Assembly (NCBI GenBank): GCA_944358755.1
Contig: CALVRY010000076.1
Coordinates: 1-5,529, forward strand
Direction of reading: 5' to 3'
Length of the DNA stretch: 5,529 bases
Origin: an uncultured Bacilli bacterium
GTDB lineage: Bacteria; Bacillota_I; Bacilli_A; RFN20; CAG-826
Part shown: positions 1-5,382 of the stretch, one piece after another
How positions within the stretch are numbered: position 1 is the first letter of the stretch
Layout: each line of letters opens with the position of its first letter
Translations under genes and position numbers: made by a program
Notes under the pieces: model-generated
What the model was told of the DNA's origin: nothing
Database searches by the model: none
The model's input: only the letters and a program-made list of their open reading frames with translations

Positions 1-61
1 GTAAAAAACAAATTATCAATAATAAATGCAAAATTTCCCGAAAAAAAGCGAAAAACATCGA

Positions 62-105
62 TAAAAATTAAAAATCCTAGGACTTTTTTTCATTTTTTCC
101 TAGGA
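62..105 (-). terminator. Rho-independent terminator of the gpsA operon
   Basis: Read on the minus strand, just downstream of the gpsA stop, TCCTAGGA (105-98) pairs with TCCTAGGA (82-75) across a 15-nt A-rich loop. The second arm is followed at once by TTTTTAATTTTT (74-63), a proper U-tract. Beyond the 8-bp stem, three more A-T pairs can form after a 2-nt mismatch. Each arm is itself a palindrome, so the two arms are direct as well as inverted repeats. On the plus strand the 3' side is poorer in T, so it mainly serves the minus-strand operon. Positions 1-61 left of it show no gene. Confidence 0.75.
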
Positions 106-142
106 AATTTATACAAAAATACTACTATTTTAAAAATTCAAA

Positions 143-1144
143 TTAATCGAATTTTTCTTCCTTTAATGGTCTTAACATTAAATTTTTTACTGTATTTTTA
201 ATTTCTTTATATTCAAAAAGAATTTCATAAAGCGCATTAATAATTGGAGTATCAATATTTTCTTCTTTTGCTAAATGATAAATAACTTTAATTGTGTATA
301 AACCTTCGATAGTTTGATCGTTTTCTTCAATCACTTTTTTTGCATTTTTTTCTTTACCAATTTTATAACCAAAAGAATAATTTCTTGAAGAGATAGAGTT
401 GCAAGTGAGAACTAAATCGCCGATTCCAGTTAAACCAAAAAATGTTTCTTTTTTGGCACCATTTTTTACACCAAATCTTGTCATTTCAGTTAGGCCTCTA
501 GTAATTAAAGCGGCTTTTGTATTTTCATTAAAACCAAGACCTTTGATGATTCCACTAGCAATTGCAATTGCATTTTTTATACTTGATCCATATTCTGAAC
601 CAATTACATCATTACTTGCATAAACTCTAAAATAAATATTTGAAAATAAATTTTGAATTTCTTTTGCAAAATTAAAATCTTCACTAACGCTATTTACACA
701 AGTTAAATTATGATCACAAACTTCACCAGCAAAACCAGGTCCAAGAATCGAAGCAATTCGACCCAAAAATTCTTTTTTAAAATTGAGCTTAATATATTCT
801 TGAATACGCTTATTAGTTGTTGGCTCAAGACCTTTTGTTGCGTTTACAATATCTATCTTTTTATTGATAAATCTATTAATTTCGCTAATTGCTTCATTGA
901 TCGCTTTTGATGGAACAGAAATTAAAAGTAAATCACATTCATTAATTTTTGATAAATCGTTAGTCGCAATAATATTTTCGTTTAGTTTTCGATCATCCAA
1001 ATATTTTTTAGCACGATGCTCAAAATTTATTTCGTTTAATCTTTCTTTAGTTCGAGCATATACAAAAATTTCATTTTTGTTTTCTGCTAAAACATTACTT
1101 AAGGCAAGACCCCACGAACCACTACCTAAAGTAAAAATTTTCAT
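143..1144 (-). CDS. gpsA: Glycerol-3-phosphate dehydrogenase [NAD(P)+]
   Basis: 333 aa, the usual length for bacterial GpsA. It is a cytosolic enzyme that reduces dihydroxyacetone phosphate to sn-glycerol-3-phosphate, the backbone for phospholipid synthesis. The N-terminal Rossmann fold starts with GSGSWG (7-12) for the dinucleotide. VPS (77-79), ATKGLE (102-107) and GPGFAGEV (135-142, normally GPSFAxEV) follow. The helical C-terminal domain has GSSIKNAIAIASGI (187-200) with the family's catalytic lysine at K190, then AALITRGLTEM (211-221), GLTGIGDLVLTC (237-248) and SRN (253-255), all family signatures. The ATG overlaps the der stop by one base (TAATG), and AAGGA (1159-1155) inside the der tail is its Shine-Dalgarno site, so translation is probably coupled to der. 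The stop is TAA, with the operon terminator about 40 nt further on. The GG-to-SS change before the catalytic lysine (E-Y-G-S-S-I-K-N) is unusual but conservative in size. Confidence 0.97.
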   Translation of the reverse strand: MKIFTLGSGSWGLALSNVLAENKNEIFVYARTKERLNEINFEHRAKKYLDDRKLNENIIATNDLSKINECDLLLISVPSKAINEAISEINRFINKKIDIVNATKGLEPTTNKRIQEYIKLNFKKEFLGRIASILGPGFAGEVCDHNLTCVNSVSEDFNFAKEIQNLFSNIYFRVYASNDVIGSEYGSSIKNAIAIASGIIKGLGFNENTKAALITRGLTEMTRFGVKNGAKKETFFGLTGIGDLVLTCNSISSRNYSFGYKIGKEKNAKKVIEENDQTIEGLYTIKVIYHLAKEENIDTPIINALYEILFEYKEIKNTVKNLMLRPLKEEKFD

Positions 1145-2451
1145 TATTTTCGTTTCCTTAAAACAAGATTAATTGGAGAACCAGTTAATTCAAAAGCATC
1201 TCTAATTCTATTTTCAATATATCTTAAATAAGAAAAATGCATAAAGTTAGGTTCGTTAACAAATAGTGCAATTGTTAATGGCTTAGATGCAACTTGTTGA
1301 GCATAATATATTCTTGCTCTTCCCCCATTAAAATCTGGAGTTTCATTCATCATTTGCGCTTCTTGAATAATTTCGTTTAAAACACTTGTTTTGATTTCAA
1401 AAATGAATGATTCATAAACTTGATTAATTAAAGAGAATAAATCATTAATTTTTGTTTTATTTTTTGCACTTAAATAAATAACTGGTGCATAATCCAAAAA
1501 TTTAAATTCTTTACGGATATTTTTAGTAAATTCGCTTTGAGTATTGTTATCTTTTTTGACTAAATCCCATTTATTAACAACTAAAATAATTGCTTTTTTA
1601 GCTTCAACTGCATATCCAACTACGTGTTTATCTTGTTCTGTGATGCCTTTTGCACCATCAATTACTAATATAGCAATATCACTATCATCAATTGCTCTTA
1701 AAGCTCTTAATGCAGCAAATTTATCAATTGCTTCATAGATTTTACCACGTTTTTTTAGCCCTGCGGTGTCAATAACAGTATATTCAATTCCGTTTCTAGT
1801 AAATGGAGTATCAATCGCGTCACGAGTTGTGCCTTCAATATTTGAAACAATAACTCTATCTTCGTTTAAAATTGCATTGCATAAACTAGATTTCCCAACA
1901 TTTGGTTGTCCGATAATTGAAAATTTAATTGAAGCATCAATTTCTTTTTTATCATCTTCTGGAATATAAGAAACAATTTTGTCTAATAAATCACCAATTC
2001 CTACGCCATGAGCTCCGCTAACAGGAATTGGATCACCTAAACCTAATGAATAGAATTCATAAATGTTATTTTTTAAATGTGCATCGTCAATTTTGTTTAC
2101 GGCAAGAATAATAGGCTTATTTGTTTTATATAACATTCTTGCAACCATTTGATCGTCATCTGTTAAACCAATTTTGCCATCAACGACCACAACGATAATA
2201 TCAGCTTCATCGATAGCGATTTCAACTTGCATTCTAATTTGCTCTTGGAATGGTCTATTTTCAACTTCAATTCCACCTGTATCGACAACATTAAAAGGAC
2301 GAGTTAACCAACTCGAATGAGAATAAATTCTATCTCTAGTAACTCCTCTTTGAGATTCAATAATTGATTTTCTTTCACCAATTATACGATTAAAAATTGT
2401 TGATTTACCAACACTAGGAGCTCCAATAATTGCAACGAGTTTATTCGACAT
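1144..2451 (-). CDS. der: Ribosome biogenesis GTPase Der (EngA)
   Basis: 435 aa with the start at MSNKLVAIIG, close to the family norm (about 436 in Bacillus). Der has two tandem GTPase domains and a C-terminal KH-like domain, and acts in late 50S assembly. Domain 1: G1 GAPSVGKS (10-17), G2 around T38 in GVTRDR, G3 DTGG (57-60), G4 NKID (119-122), SGAHG (145-149). Domain 2: G1 GQPNVGKS (181-188), GTTRD (207-211), G3 DTAG (228-231), G4 NKWD (293-296), G5 SAK (328-330). The KH-like part (about 345-435) ends in a basic RKRK tail. G1 of domain 1 is normally GRPNVGKS; here the Asn is Ser (codon AGT), discussed in the findings. An in-frame ATG eight codons upstream (2475) is rejected because AAAGGA (2464-2459) sits 7 nt before the ATG at 2451. 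The gene overlaps the end of cmk by 11 nt and gpsA by 1 nt. Confidence 0.97.
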   Translation of the reverse strand: MSNKLVAIIGAPSVGKSTIFNRIIGERKSIIESQRGVTRDRIYSHSSWLTRPFNVVDTGGIEVENRPFQEQIRMQVEIAIDEADIIVVVVDGKIGLTDDDQMVARMLYKTNKPIILAVNKIDDAHLKNNIYEFYSLGLGDPIPVSGAHGVGIGDLLDKIVSYIPEDDKKEIDASIKFSIIGQPNVGKSSLCNAILNEDRVIVSNIEGTTRDAIDTPFTRNGIEYTVIDTAGLKKRGKIYEAIDKFAALRALRAIDDSDIAILVIDGAKGITEQDKHVVGYAVEAKKAIILVVNKWDLVKKDNNTQSEFTKNIRKEFKFLDYAPVIYLSAKNKTKINDLFSLINQVYESFIFEIKTSVLNEIIQEAQMMNETPDFNGGRARIYYAQQVASKPLTIALFVNEPNFMHFSYLRYIENRIRDAFELTGSPINLVLRKRK

Positions 2452-3118
2452 TTTTAATTCCTTTCGAGTGAGCAATATTTAAAATTGCATTAACAACTTC
2501 ATCAATACTCATATCTGTTGTATTAATTTCGATACTATCTTCTGCTGGATGTAATGGGCAAAAAGAACGATGTGAATCGATATAGTCACGTTTATTAATA
2601 TTTTCTAGGCACGCTTCGTAAGTTGTTTCGATACCTTTTTCTAAATTTTCTTTATATCTTCTTTTTGCTCTTTCTTCAGGGGTCGCAACTTGATAAATCT
2701 TTAAATCTGCATTTGGTAAAACGTATGTTCCAATATCTCTACCATCCATTACAACACTTTTGTTGCTTGCGATTTTTCTTTGAATATCAACAAGATAGAG
2801 TCTAATTTCTTTATAACTTGCAATGTAACTAACATTATTTGCAACATCGTTTTCTCTAACTCTTGCATCGACATCTTTTCCATTTAATGTGATGTGATAA
2901 ATATCATTAAAAGAAATATCGACTTTTCCGATTAAAGAGTTGCTTTCTTCTTCGTTTTTAGGATCTAAATTTGCTTCAATAACTGCAAGCGTAAAAGCAC
3001 GATACATTGCACCTGTATCGATATAAAGAAATCCGAGTTTTTTAGCAATTAACTTTGCTACTGTACTTTTACCACTGGCACTAGGACCATCTATTGCTAT
3101 TGAATAATGTTTTACCAT
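2441..3118 (-). CDS. cmk: Cytidylate kinase
   Basis: 225 aa, the standard length for short bacterial CMP kinases (224-227). It transfers phosphate from ATP to CMP or dCMP, recycling nucleotides from RNA turnover and lipid synthesis and feeding CTP/dCTP pools. IAIDGPSASGKST (7-19) holds the P-loop G11-S18. DTGAMYR (34-40) is the CMP-binding signature. VVMDGRDIGTYVLP (122-135) is the conserved central motif, and RDYIDSHR (177-184) followed by a PLHPAEDS stretch is the C-terminal nucleotide/pentose-binding region. The insert domain typical of CMP kinases lies between about 45 and 110. The start codon overlaps the end of the preceding membrane-protein gene by 7 nt (ATGGTAA), with GGGG eight bases upstream as a weak ribosome site. 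The 3' end overlaps der by 11 nt. In Bacillus other genes lie between cmk and der; here the two touch. Confidence 0.97.
   Translation of the reverse strand: MVKHYSIAIDGPSASGKSTVAKLIAKKLGFLYIDTGAMYRAFTLAVIEANLDPKNEEESNSLIGKVDISFNDIYHITLNGKDVDARVRENDVANNVSYIASYKEIRLYLVDIQRKIASNKSVVMDGRDIGTYVLPNADLKIYQVATPEERAKRRYKENLEKGIETTYEACLENINKRDYIDSHRSFCPLHPAEDSIEINTTDMSIDEVVNAILNIAHSKGIKNVE
2459..2464 (-). promoter_or_regulatory. Shine-Dalgarno site fixing the der start
   Basis: On the minus strand AAAGGA is followed by seven bases and then the ATG at 2451. The alternative upstream ATG at 2475 would place this site inside the coding region and has no comparable site of its own. The site lies within the last codons of cmk, consistent with coupled translation of cmk and der. 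Confidence 0.75.
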
Positions 3119-3453
3119 AAGTTAAACCCCAAATATTTATTACCTAAAAATAAGAATATACCAATTAAAATTGCAAGGACAATTAAGACAAAAATAAAAT
3201 ATAAGAATCTTTTTTTACGTCTTTTAGAAGTATATATGTCATAGACAGATTTTTCTAACTTTTTCTCTTCTTTTTTGTCTAATTTGTGTTTGCTCGTATT
3301 TTTTTGTTGTCCATTAATGTTATTTTTAATGTTTTCAAGCATCCTTTCGCTTGTTTTTTGAGTTGTTTGCGCCTTCTTTTCACTAAAAAGTGAGGAATTT
3401 TTAATTTCCTCACGATATTGCTTATATTTCTCGGTACGCGTAACTCTCTTCAT
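3112..3453 (-). CDS. Small single-pass membrane protein of unknown function
   Basis: 113 aa; I do not recognise a named family. Residues 1-75 are strongly charged and hydrophilic (rich in Lys, Glu, Gln, Asn), opening with MKRVTRTEKYKQYREEIKN. A basic patch RRKKR (78-82) precedes one hydrophobic segment of about 22 residues (83-104, FLYFIFVLIVLAILIGIFLF), then a short tail GNKYLGFNLW. By the positive-inside rule the long N-terminal part is cytoplasmic and the tail is outside. There is no signal-peptide cleavage motif or lipobox. The frame upstream closes at a TAA (3477-3475), and the next Met is residue 38, so the ATG at 3453 is the best start, although no Shine-Dalgarno sequence precedes it (TATTATTTCTC-ATG). 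It overlaps cmk by 7 nt and so is the first gene of the tight cmk-der-gpsA cluster. A role as membrane anchor or division/envelope accessory would be speculation. Confidence 0.8.
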   Translation of the reverse strand: MKRVTRTEKYKQYREEIKNSSLFSEKKAQTTQKTSERMLENIKNNINGQQKNTSKHKLDKKEEKKLEKSVYDIYTSKRRKKRFLYFIFVLIVLAILIGIFLFLGNKYLGFNLW

Positions 3454-3460
3454 GAGAAAT

Positions 3461-3469
3461 AATATAGCA
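3461..3469 (-). promoter_or_regulatory. Putative extended -10 promoter, internal to the operon
   Basis: On the minus strand TGC-TATATT (3469-3461) matches an extended -10 (TGnTATAAT) with one mismatch. No good -35 is found 16-18 bp upstream (TATAAA at the 17-bp position). The ATG of the small membrane protein begins 7 nt after the hexamer, where transcription would be expected to start, so the message may be leaderless. The short degV-to-small-gene gap lacks a terminator (only a weak TAGTTT/AAACTA hairpin across the degV stop), so read-through from degV is also likely. Confidence 0.4.
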
Positions 3470-3491
3470 AAAATTTACTTTCTTTTATAGT

Positions 3492-4322
3492 TTAAAAACT
3501 AACAATTAATCCGCCGCGTAAAGCGTAAAAAGAACAAAGTCCTCTGTTATCATCAAGAATAATTTTGTCGAATTCATATTCTTGTTCGATTAAAGTTTTT
3601 AAGAATAAGGCACTTTCTTTGTTATCGGTGTGTGAAATTACACAAGTTCTACCTTTTGTTACGGGACACATGACACCAATATTGTGAACTAATCTTTTTA
3701 AAACACCTTTAAATGTTCTGATCTTTTCTTTAATTTTAATTTCGCCATCATCACCATAGCAAAGTGGTTTAATTGCAGCAAGTTGTGCAATAAAAGCCGT
3801 AACTTTGCTCATTCTGCCGTTTCTAACTAAGTTATCAAACTTGTCTAAAACAAATAATAATTGAATGGAATCACGATATTTTGTTAATTCAGCTTTAATT
3901 TCATCAAAATCAATGTCTTTTTTGCAAAGTTCATAAGCTTTATCAACAAGAAGTCTCATGGCACCTGCTGTTAATTTGCTGTCAATAACAAAAATATTGT
4001 CTTTATTTTCGCTCATATCACGAGCAACACATGCGCTGTTAAAAGATCCGCTTAACTTTTTACTTATTGTGATACAGATGACGTGTTCTGCGTTTTGATA
4101 GTTTTCTAAAAAATCACTTGGAGATGGACAAGAAGACGAACATTGTTCTTTAGTTTCTTCTACCTCTTTTAACATTGAAGCAACATTTAAATTATCATCA
4201 TCAACAAATTCTTTTTTTCCAACGCGAATTGTTAATGGGATAACTTTAAACCCTATTTTTTCATCATTAATGTAGCTGTTTACTAAATTTGAGCTACTAT
4301 CTACGCAAATCTTATATTTCAT
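3492..4322 (-). CDS. DegV family fatty-acid-binding protein
   Basis: 276 aa, typical of DegV (about 280). These proteins bind a long-chain fatty acid; in Firmicutes, FakB members of the family present it to the kinase FakA for phosphorylation and entry into phospholipid synthesis. No fakA is visible here, so FakB function is inferred. Landmarks: KICVDSSSNL (4-13) at the N-terminus; SSSCPSPSDFLENY (62-75), the family TSxPSxxxF fatty-acid loop; ISKKLSGSFNSA (86-97), the SxxLSGT motif; VIDSKLTAG (112-120); and LDKFDNLVRNGRMSK (159-173) with IKPL (184-187), the family's LxxLxxGGR...IKP region. The C-terminus reads GLCSFYALRGGLIVSF instead of the common HTGPGA-type ending, suggesting a divergent subfamily. 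There are ten cysteines. AAGG lies 7 nt before the ATG. The gene is transcribed from its own promoter, divergent from udk. Confidence 0.92.
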   Translation of the reverse strand: MKYKICVDSSSNLVNSYINDEKIGFKVIPLTIRVGKKEFVDDDNLNVASMLKEVEETKEQCSSSCPSPSDFLENYQNAEHVICITISKKLSGSFNSACVARDMSENKDNIFVIDSKLTAGAMRLLVDKAYELCKKDIDFDEIKAELTKYRDSIQLLFVLDKFDNLVRNGRMSKVTAFIAQLAAIKPLCYGDDGEIKIKEKIRTFKGVLKRLVHNIGVMCPVTKGRTCVISHTDNKESALFLKTLIEQEYEFDKIILDDNRGLCSFYALRGGLIVSF

Positions 4323-4345
4323 TTAAGTACCTTACCAATCTTTTC

Positions 4346-4369
4346 GAAAATATTATATGTGATATTTTC
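4346..4369. promoter_or_regulatory. Inverted repeat over the degV -10, possible operator
   Basis: GAAAATAT (4346-4353) and ATATTTTC (4362-4369) are perfect reverse complements separated by 8 bp. The dyad is centred on the degV -10 hexamer (4352-4357) and would sit upstream of the expected transcript start, so it would act as DNA rather than RNA. This is the geometry of a repressor site. I match it to no known regulator. Such an AT-only repeat could arise by chance in DNA of this composition. Confidence 0.35.
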
Positions 4370-4378
4370 ATGTCTCAA
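4352..4378 (-). promoter_or_regulatory. Promoter of degV
   Basis: On the minus strand a perfect TATAAT (4357-4352) lies about 23 nt beyond the Shine-Dalgarno and start region. A -35-like TTGAGA (4378-4373) stands 15 bp upstream of it, a short but usable spacing. Transcription would begin near 4345, leaving a leader of about 23 nt with AAGG (4333-4330). A second TATAAT (4383-4378) overlaps the -35 but has no good -35 of its own. Confidence 0.6.
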
Positions 4379-4431
4379 TTATATAACAAAGGCACTAATA
4401 TTTAATAAAAATGTTTAAATTTTTACATAAA

Positions 4432-4486
4432 TACTAATTTACTACTAATTTAATACTTATTGTTAACTAGAAATATACTAAAAATA
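4432..4486. repeat. Five phased 11-bp degenerate tandem repeats
   Basis: Successive 11-bp units are TACTAATTTAC (4432), TACTAATTTAA (4443), TACTTATTGTT (4454), AACTAGAAATA (4465) and TACTAAAAATA (4476). All five share ACT followed by A or T at the same register, and each carries an A/T tract about one helical turn from the next. The first two share ten identical bases. The array lies between the degV and udk promoters, ending about 28 bp upstream of the putative udk -35. It may be a protein-binding array or a curved, UP-like activating element. Confidence 0.5.
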
Positions 4487-4513
4487 TCCAAAAAATTAAT
4501 TTTAAAATTAGTT

Positions 4514-4540
4514 TTGATATTTGCTAATTAATGATAGAAT
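4514..4540 (+). promoter_or_regulatory. Putative udk promoter
   Basis: TGATAGAAT (4532-4540) is an extended -10 (TGn plus TAGAAT, one mismatch to TATAAT). TTGATA (4514-4519) lies 15 bp upstream of the hexamer; TTTTGA (4512-4517) would give 17 bp. The expected transcript start (about 4547) falls on the ribosome site AAGGG (4544-4548), which is uncomfortably close. A further -10-like TATACT (4474-4479), lacking a clear -35, may be the true one. Confidence 0.4.
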
Positions 4541-4557
4541 TTTAAGGGCACACAAAA

Positions 4558-5181
4558 ATGGCAAAAATTATATTAGTTGGCGGAGGTTCCGCTAGTGGCA
4601 AAACTTACGTTATTGACCAAGTAATATCGAAATTAGGTTCAGATAATATCGTTCATTTTTCTATCGATGATTATTATAAAGATTTATCATCTATGGCACT
4701 TGAAGACAGAAAAAAGCAAAATTTCGACCATCCAAAAGCTTTTGATTGGAAACTTATGAAAGAGCAACTACTTATGCTTAAAAATGATCATGCAGTTGAT
4801 AAACCTACTTATGATTATGTCGCTCACACAAGAGCCAAGGAAGTTGTTCATGTTGAACCAAATAAATTAATAATCGTTGAAGGAATTATGGCTTTAGTTA
4901 ATAAAGATGTTAGAGAACTTGGCGATTTAAAAATATTCATTAATGCAAGCAGAGAAAGAAGATTGTTACGTAGAATGGATCGTGATTTACACGAAAGAGG
5001 ACGTGATCAAAATTCTATTGTTAACCAATACTTCTCCACTGTTCAACCAATGTATGAAGAAATTATTGGTCCATCTCAATATTACGCTGATTTAATTGTT
5101 AATAACGATGGATACGACAATAAATCAATAAATGTTATTTGTGCAATCTTAAAAGATATCATGAATGACAACATTCAATAG
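4558..5181 (+). CDS. udk: Uridine kinase (uridine/cytidine kinase)
   Basis: 207 aa, a normal length for bacterial Udk (about 210). It phosphorylates uridine and cytidine to UMP and CMP in the cytosol (pyrimidine salvage); CMP is then the substrate of Cmk, encoded across the window. The P-loop GGSASGKT (9-16) starts the P-loop kinase fold. FSIDDYYKD (34-42) supplies the acidic catalytic region, NFDHPKAFDW (55-64) and KPTYDYVAHTR (82-92) form the nucleoside-binding part, and LIIVEGIMAL (104-113) is the Walker B-like strand. RRMDRDLHERGR (138-149) is the arginine-rich lid, followed by QYFSTVQPMYEEII and a GPSQYYADLIV C-terminal signature. AAGGG lies about 9 nt before the ATG. The stop is TAG, the only non-TAA stop in the window, and a strong hairpin follows at once. 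It is divergent from degV and appears monocistronic. Confidence 0.96.
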   Translation: MAKIILVGGGSASGKTYVIDQVISKLGSDNIVHFSIDDYYKDLSSMALEDRKKQNFDHPKAFDWKLMKEQLLMLKNDHAVDKPTYDYVAHTRAKEVVHVEPNKLIIVEGIMALVNKDVRELGDLKIFINASRERRLLRRMDRDLHERGRDQNSIVNQYFSTVQPMYEEIIGPSQYYADLIVNNDGYDNKSINVICAILKDIMNDNIQ

Positions 5182-5197
5182 ATAATATTAAAACTTA

Positions 5198-5235
5198 AAA
5201 AAAATGAATTGTTTCTTTACACAATTCATTTTTTT
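5198..5235. terminator. Bidirectional hairpin terminator after udk
   Basis: A perfect 15-bp stem pairs 5198-5212 with 5221-5235 around an 8-nt loop (TTCTTTAC). The core AATGAATTGT/ACAATTCATT is flanked by five A on the left and five T on the right, so the T-run forms part of the stem and serves as a U-tract in both directions. It begins 16 nt after the udk stop. On the minus strand it would end the candidate small RNA described here. Confidence 0.8.
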
Positions 5236-5347
5236 CTATCATCTTAACTTTGATGATGTTAATAGGCTCGCAACCTATTCTCTTTTCTTTGCAGTTTTTT
5301 ATTATTGCTACTGCTTCTTTATTAATTCGAGATGTTTATCTCTATGT
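5198..5347 (-). ncRNA. Candidate small structured RNA, about 150 nt
   Basis: A minus-strand promoter at 5382-5354 predicts a transcript starting near 5347 and ending at the hairpin at 5235-5198. Along it lie five local stem-loops: 5342-5329 (GAGAT/ATCTC, 4-nt loop), 5314-5291 (GCAGT/ACTGC, 14-nt loop), 5279-5261 (AATAGG/CCTATT, 7-nt loop), 5257-5238 (ATCATC/GATGAT, 8-nt loop) and the terminator. Purine-rich single strands separate them. No credible protein frame is present; a 15-codon frame runs into the terminator and has no ribosome site. I do not recognise a known family: no tRNA, tmRNA, SRP, 6S or T-box signature. The hairpins are short, so some may be chance. It could alternatively be a long udk 3' region on the plus strand. 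Confidence 0.35.
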
Positions 5348-5353
5348 ACTTAA

Positions 5354-5382
5354 TTTATAACCGATTTTTTTATTTTGTGCAA
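5354..5382 (-). promoter_or_regulatory. Minus-strand promoter for the candidate small RNA
   Basis: On the minus strand TTGCAC (5382-5377) and TATAAA (5359-5354) are separated by exactly 17 bp, a good sigma-70/sigma-A arrangement (four of six and five of six consensus bases). No protein gene follows downstream before the hairpin at 5235-5198, so the promoter has no other obvious target in the window. Confidence 0.45.

Noticed and set aside
399..1172. Plus-strand frames opposite gpsA (399-623, 710-910, 864-1172)
   Set aside because: They lie antisense to a fully supported gpsA, have no family motifs and no ribosome sites; they are shadows of AT-rich codon usage.
2449..2475. Longer Der starting eight codons upstream (MLTRKELK-)
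   Set aside because: The AAAGGA ribosome site lies between this ATG and the one at 2451 with ideal spacing to the latter, and the family starts at the short form (435 aa).
1544..2805. Plus-strand frames opposite der and cmk (1544-1738, 1766-1969, 2623-2805)
   Set aside because: Antisense shadows of well-conserved genes, low-complexity hydrophobic translations with no supporting signals.
4323..4557. Replication origin or CRISPR-like array in the AT-rich degV-udk spacer
   Set aside because: No DnaA boxes (TTATNCACA), no long repeats with unique spacers, and no cas or replication genes nearby.
5195..5242. 15-codon minus-strand frame MIEKNELCKETIHFF
   Set aside because: No ribosome site, and its sequence is largely the terminator hairpin itself.
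5238..5279. tRNA-like D-arm and anticodon-arm arrangement (7-nt loop CTCGCAA with T before CGC)
   Set aside because: No acceptor stem, no GG in the putative D-loop and no T-arm with TTCRA at the right distance.
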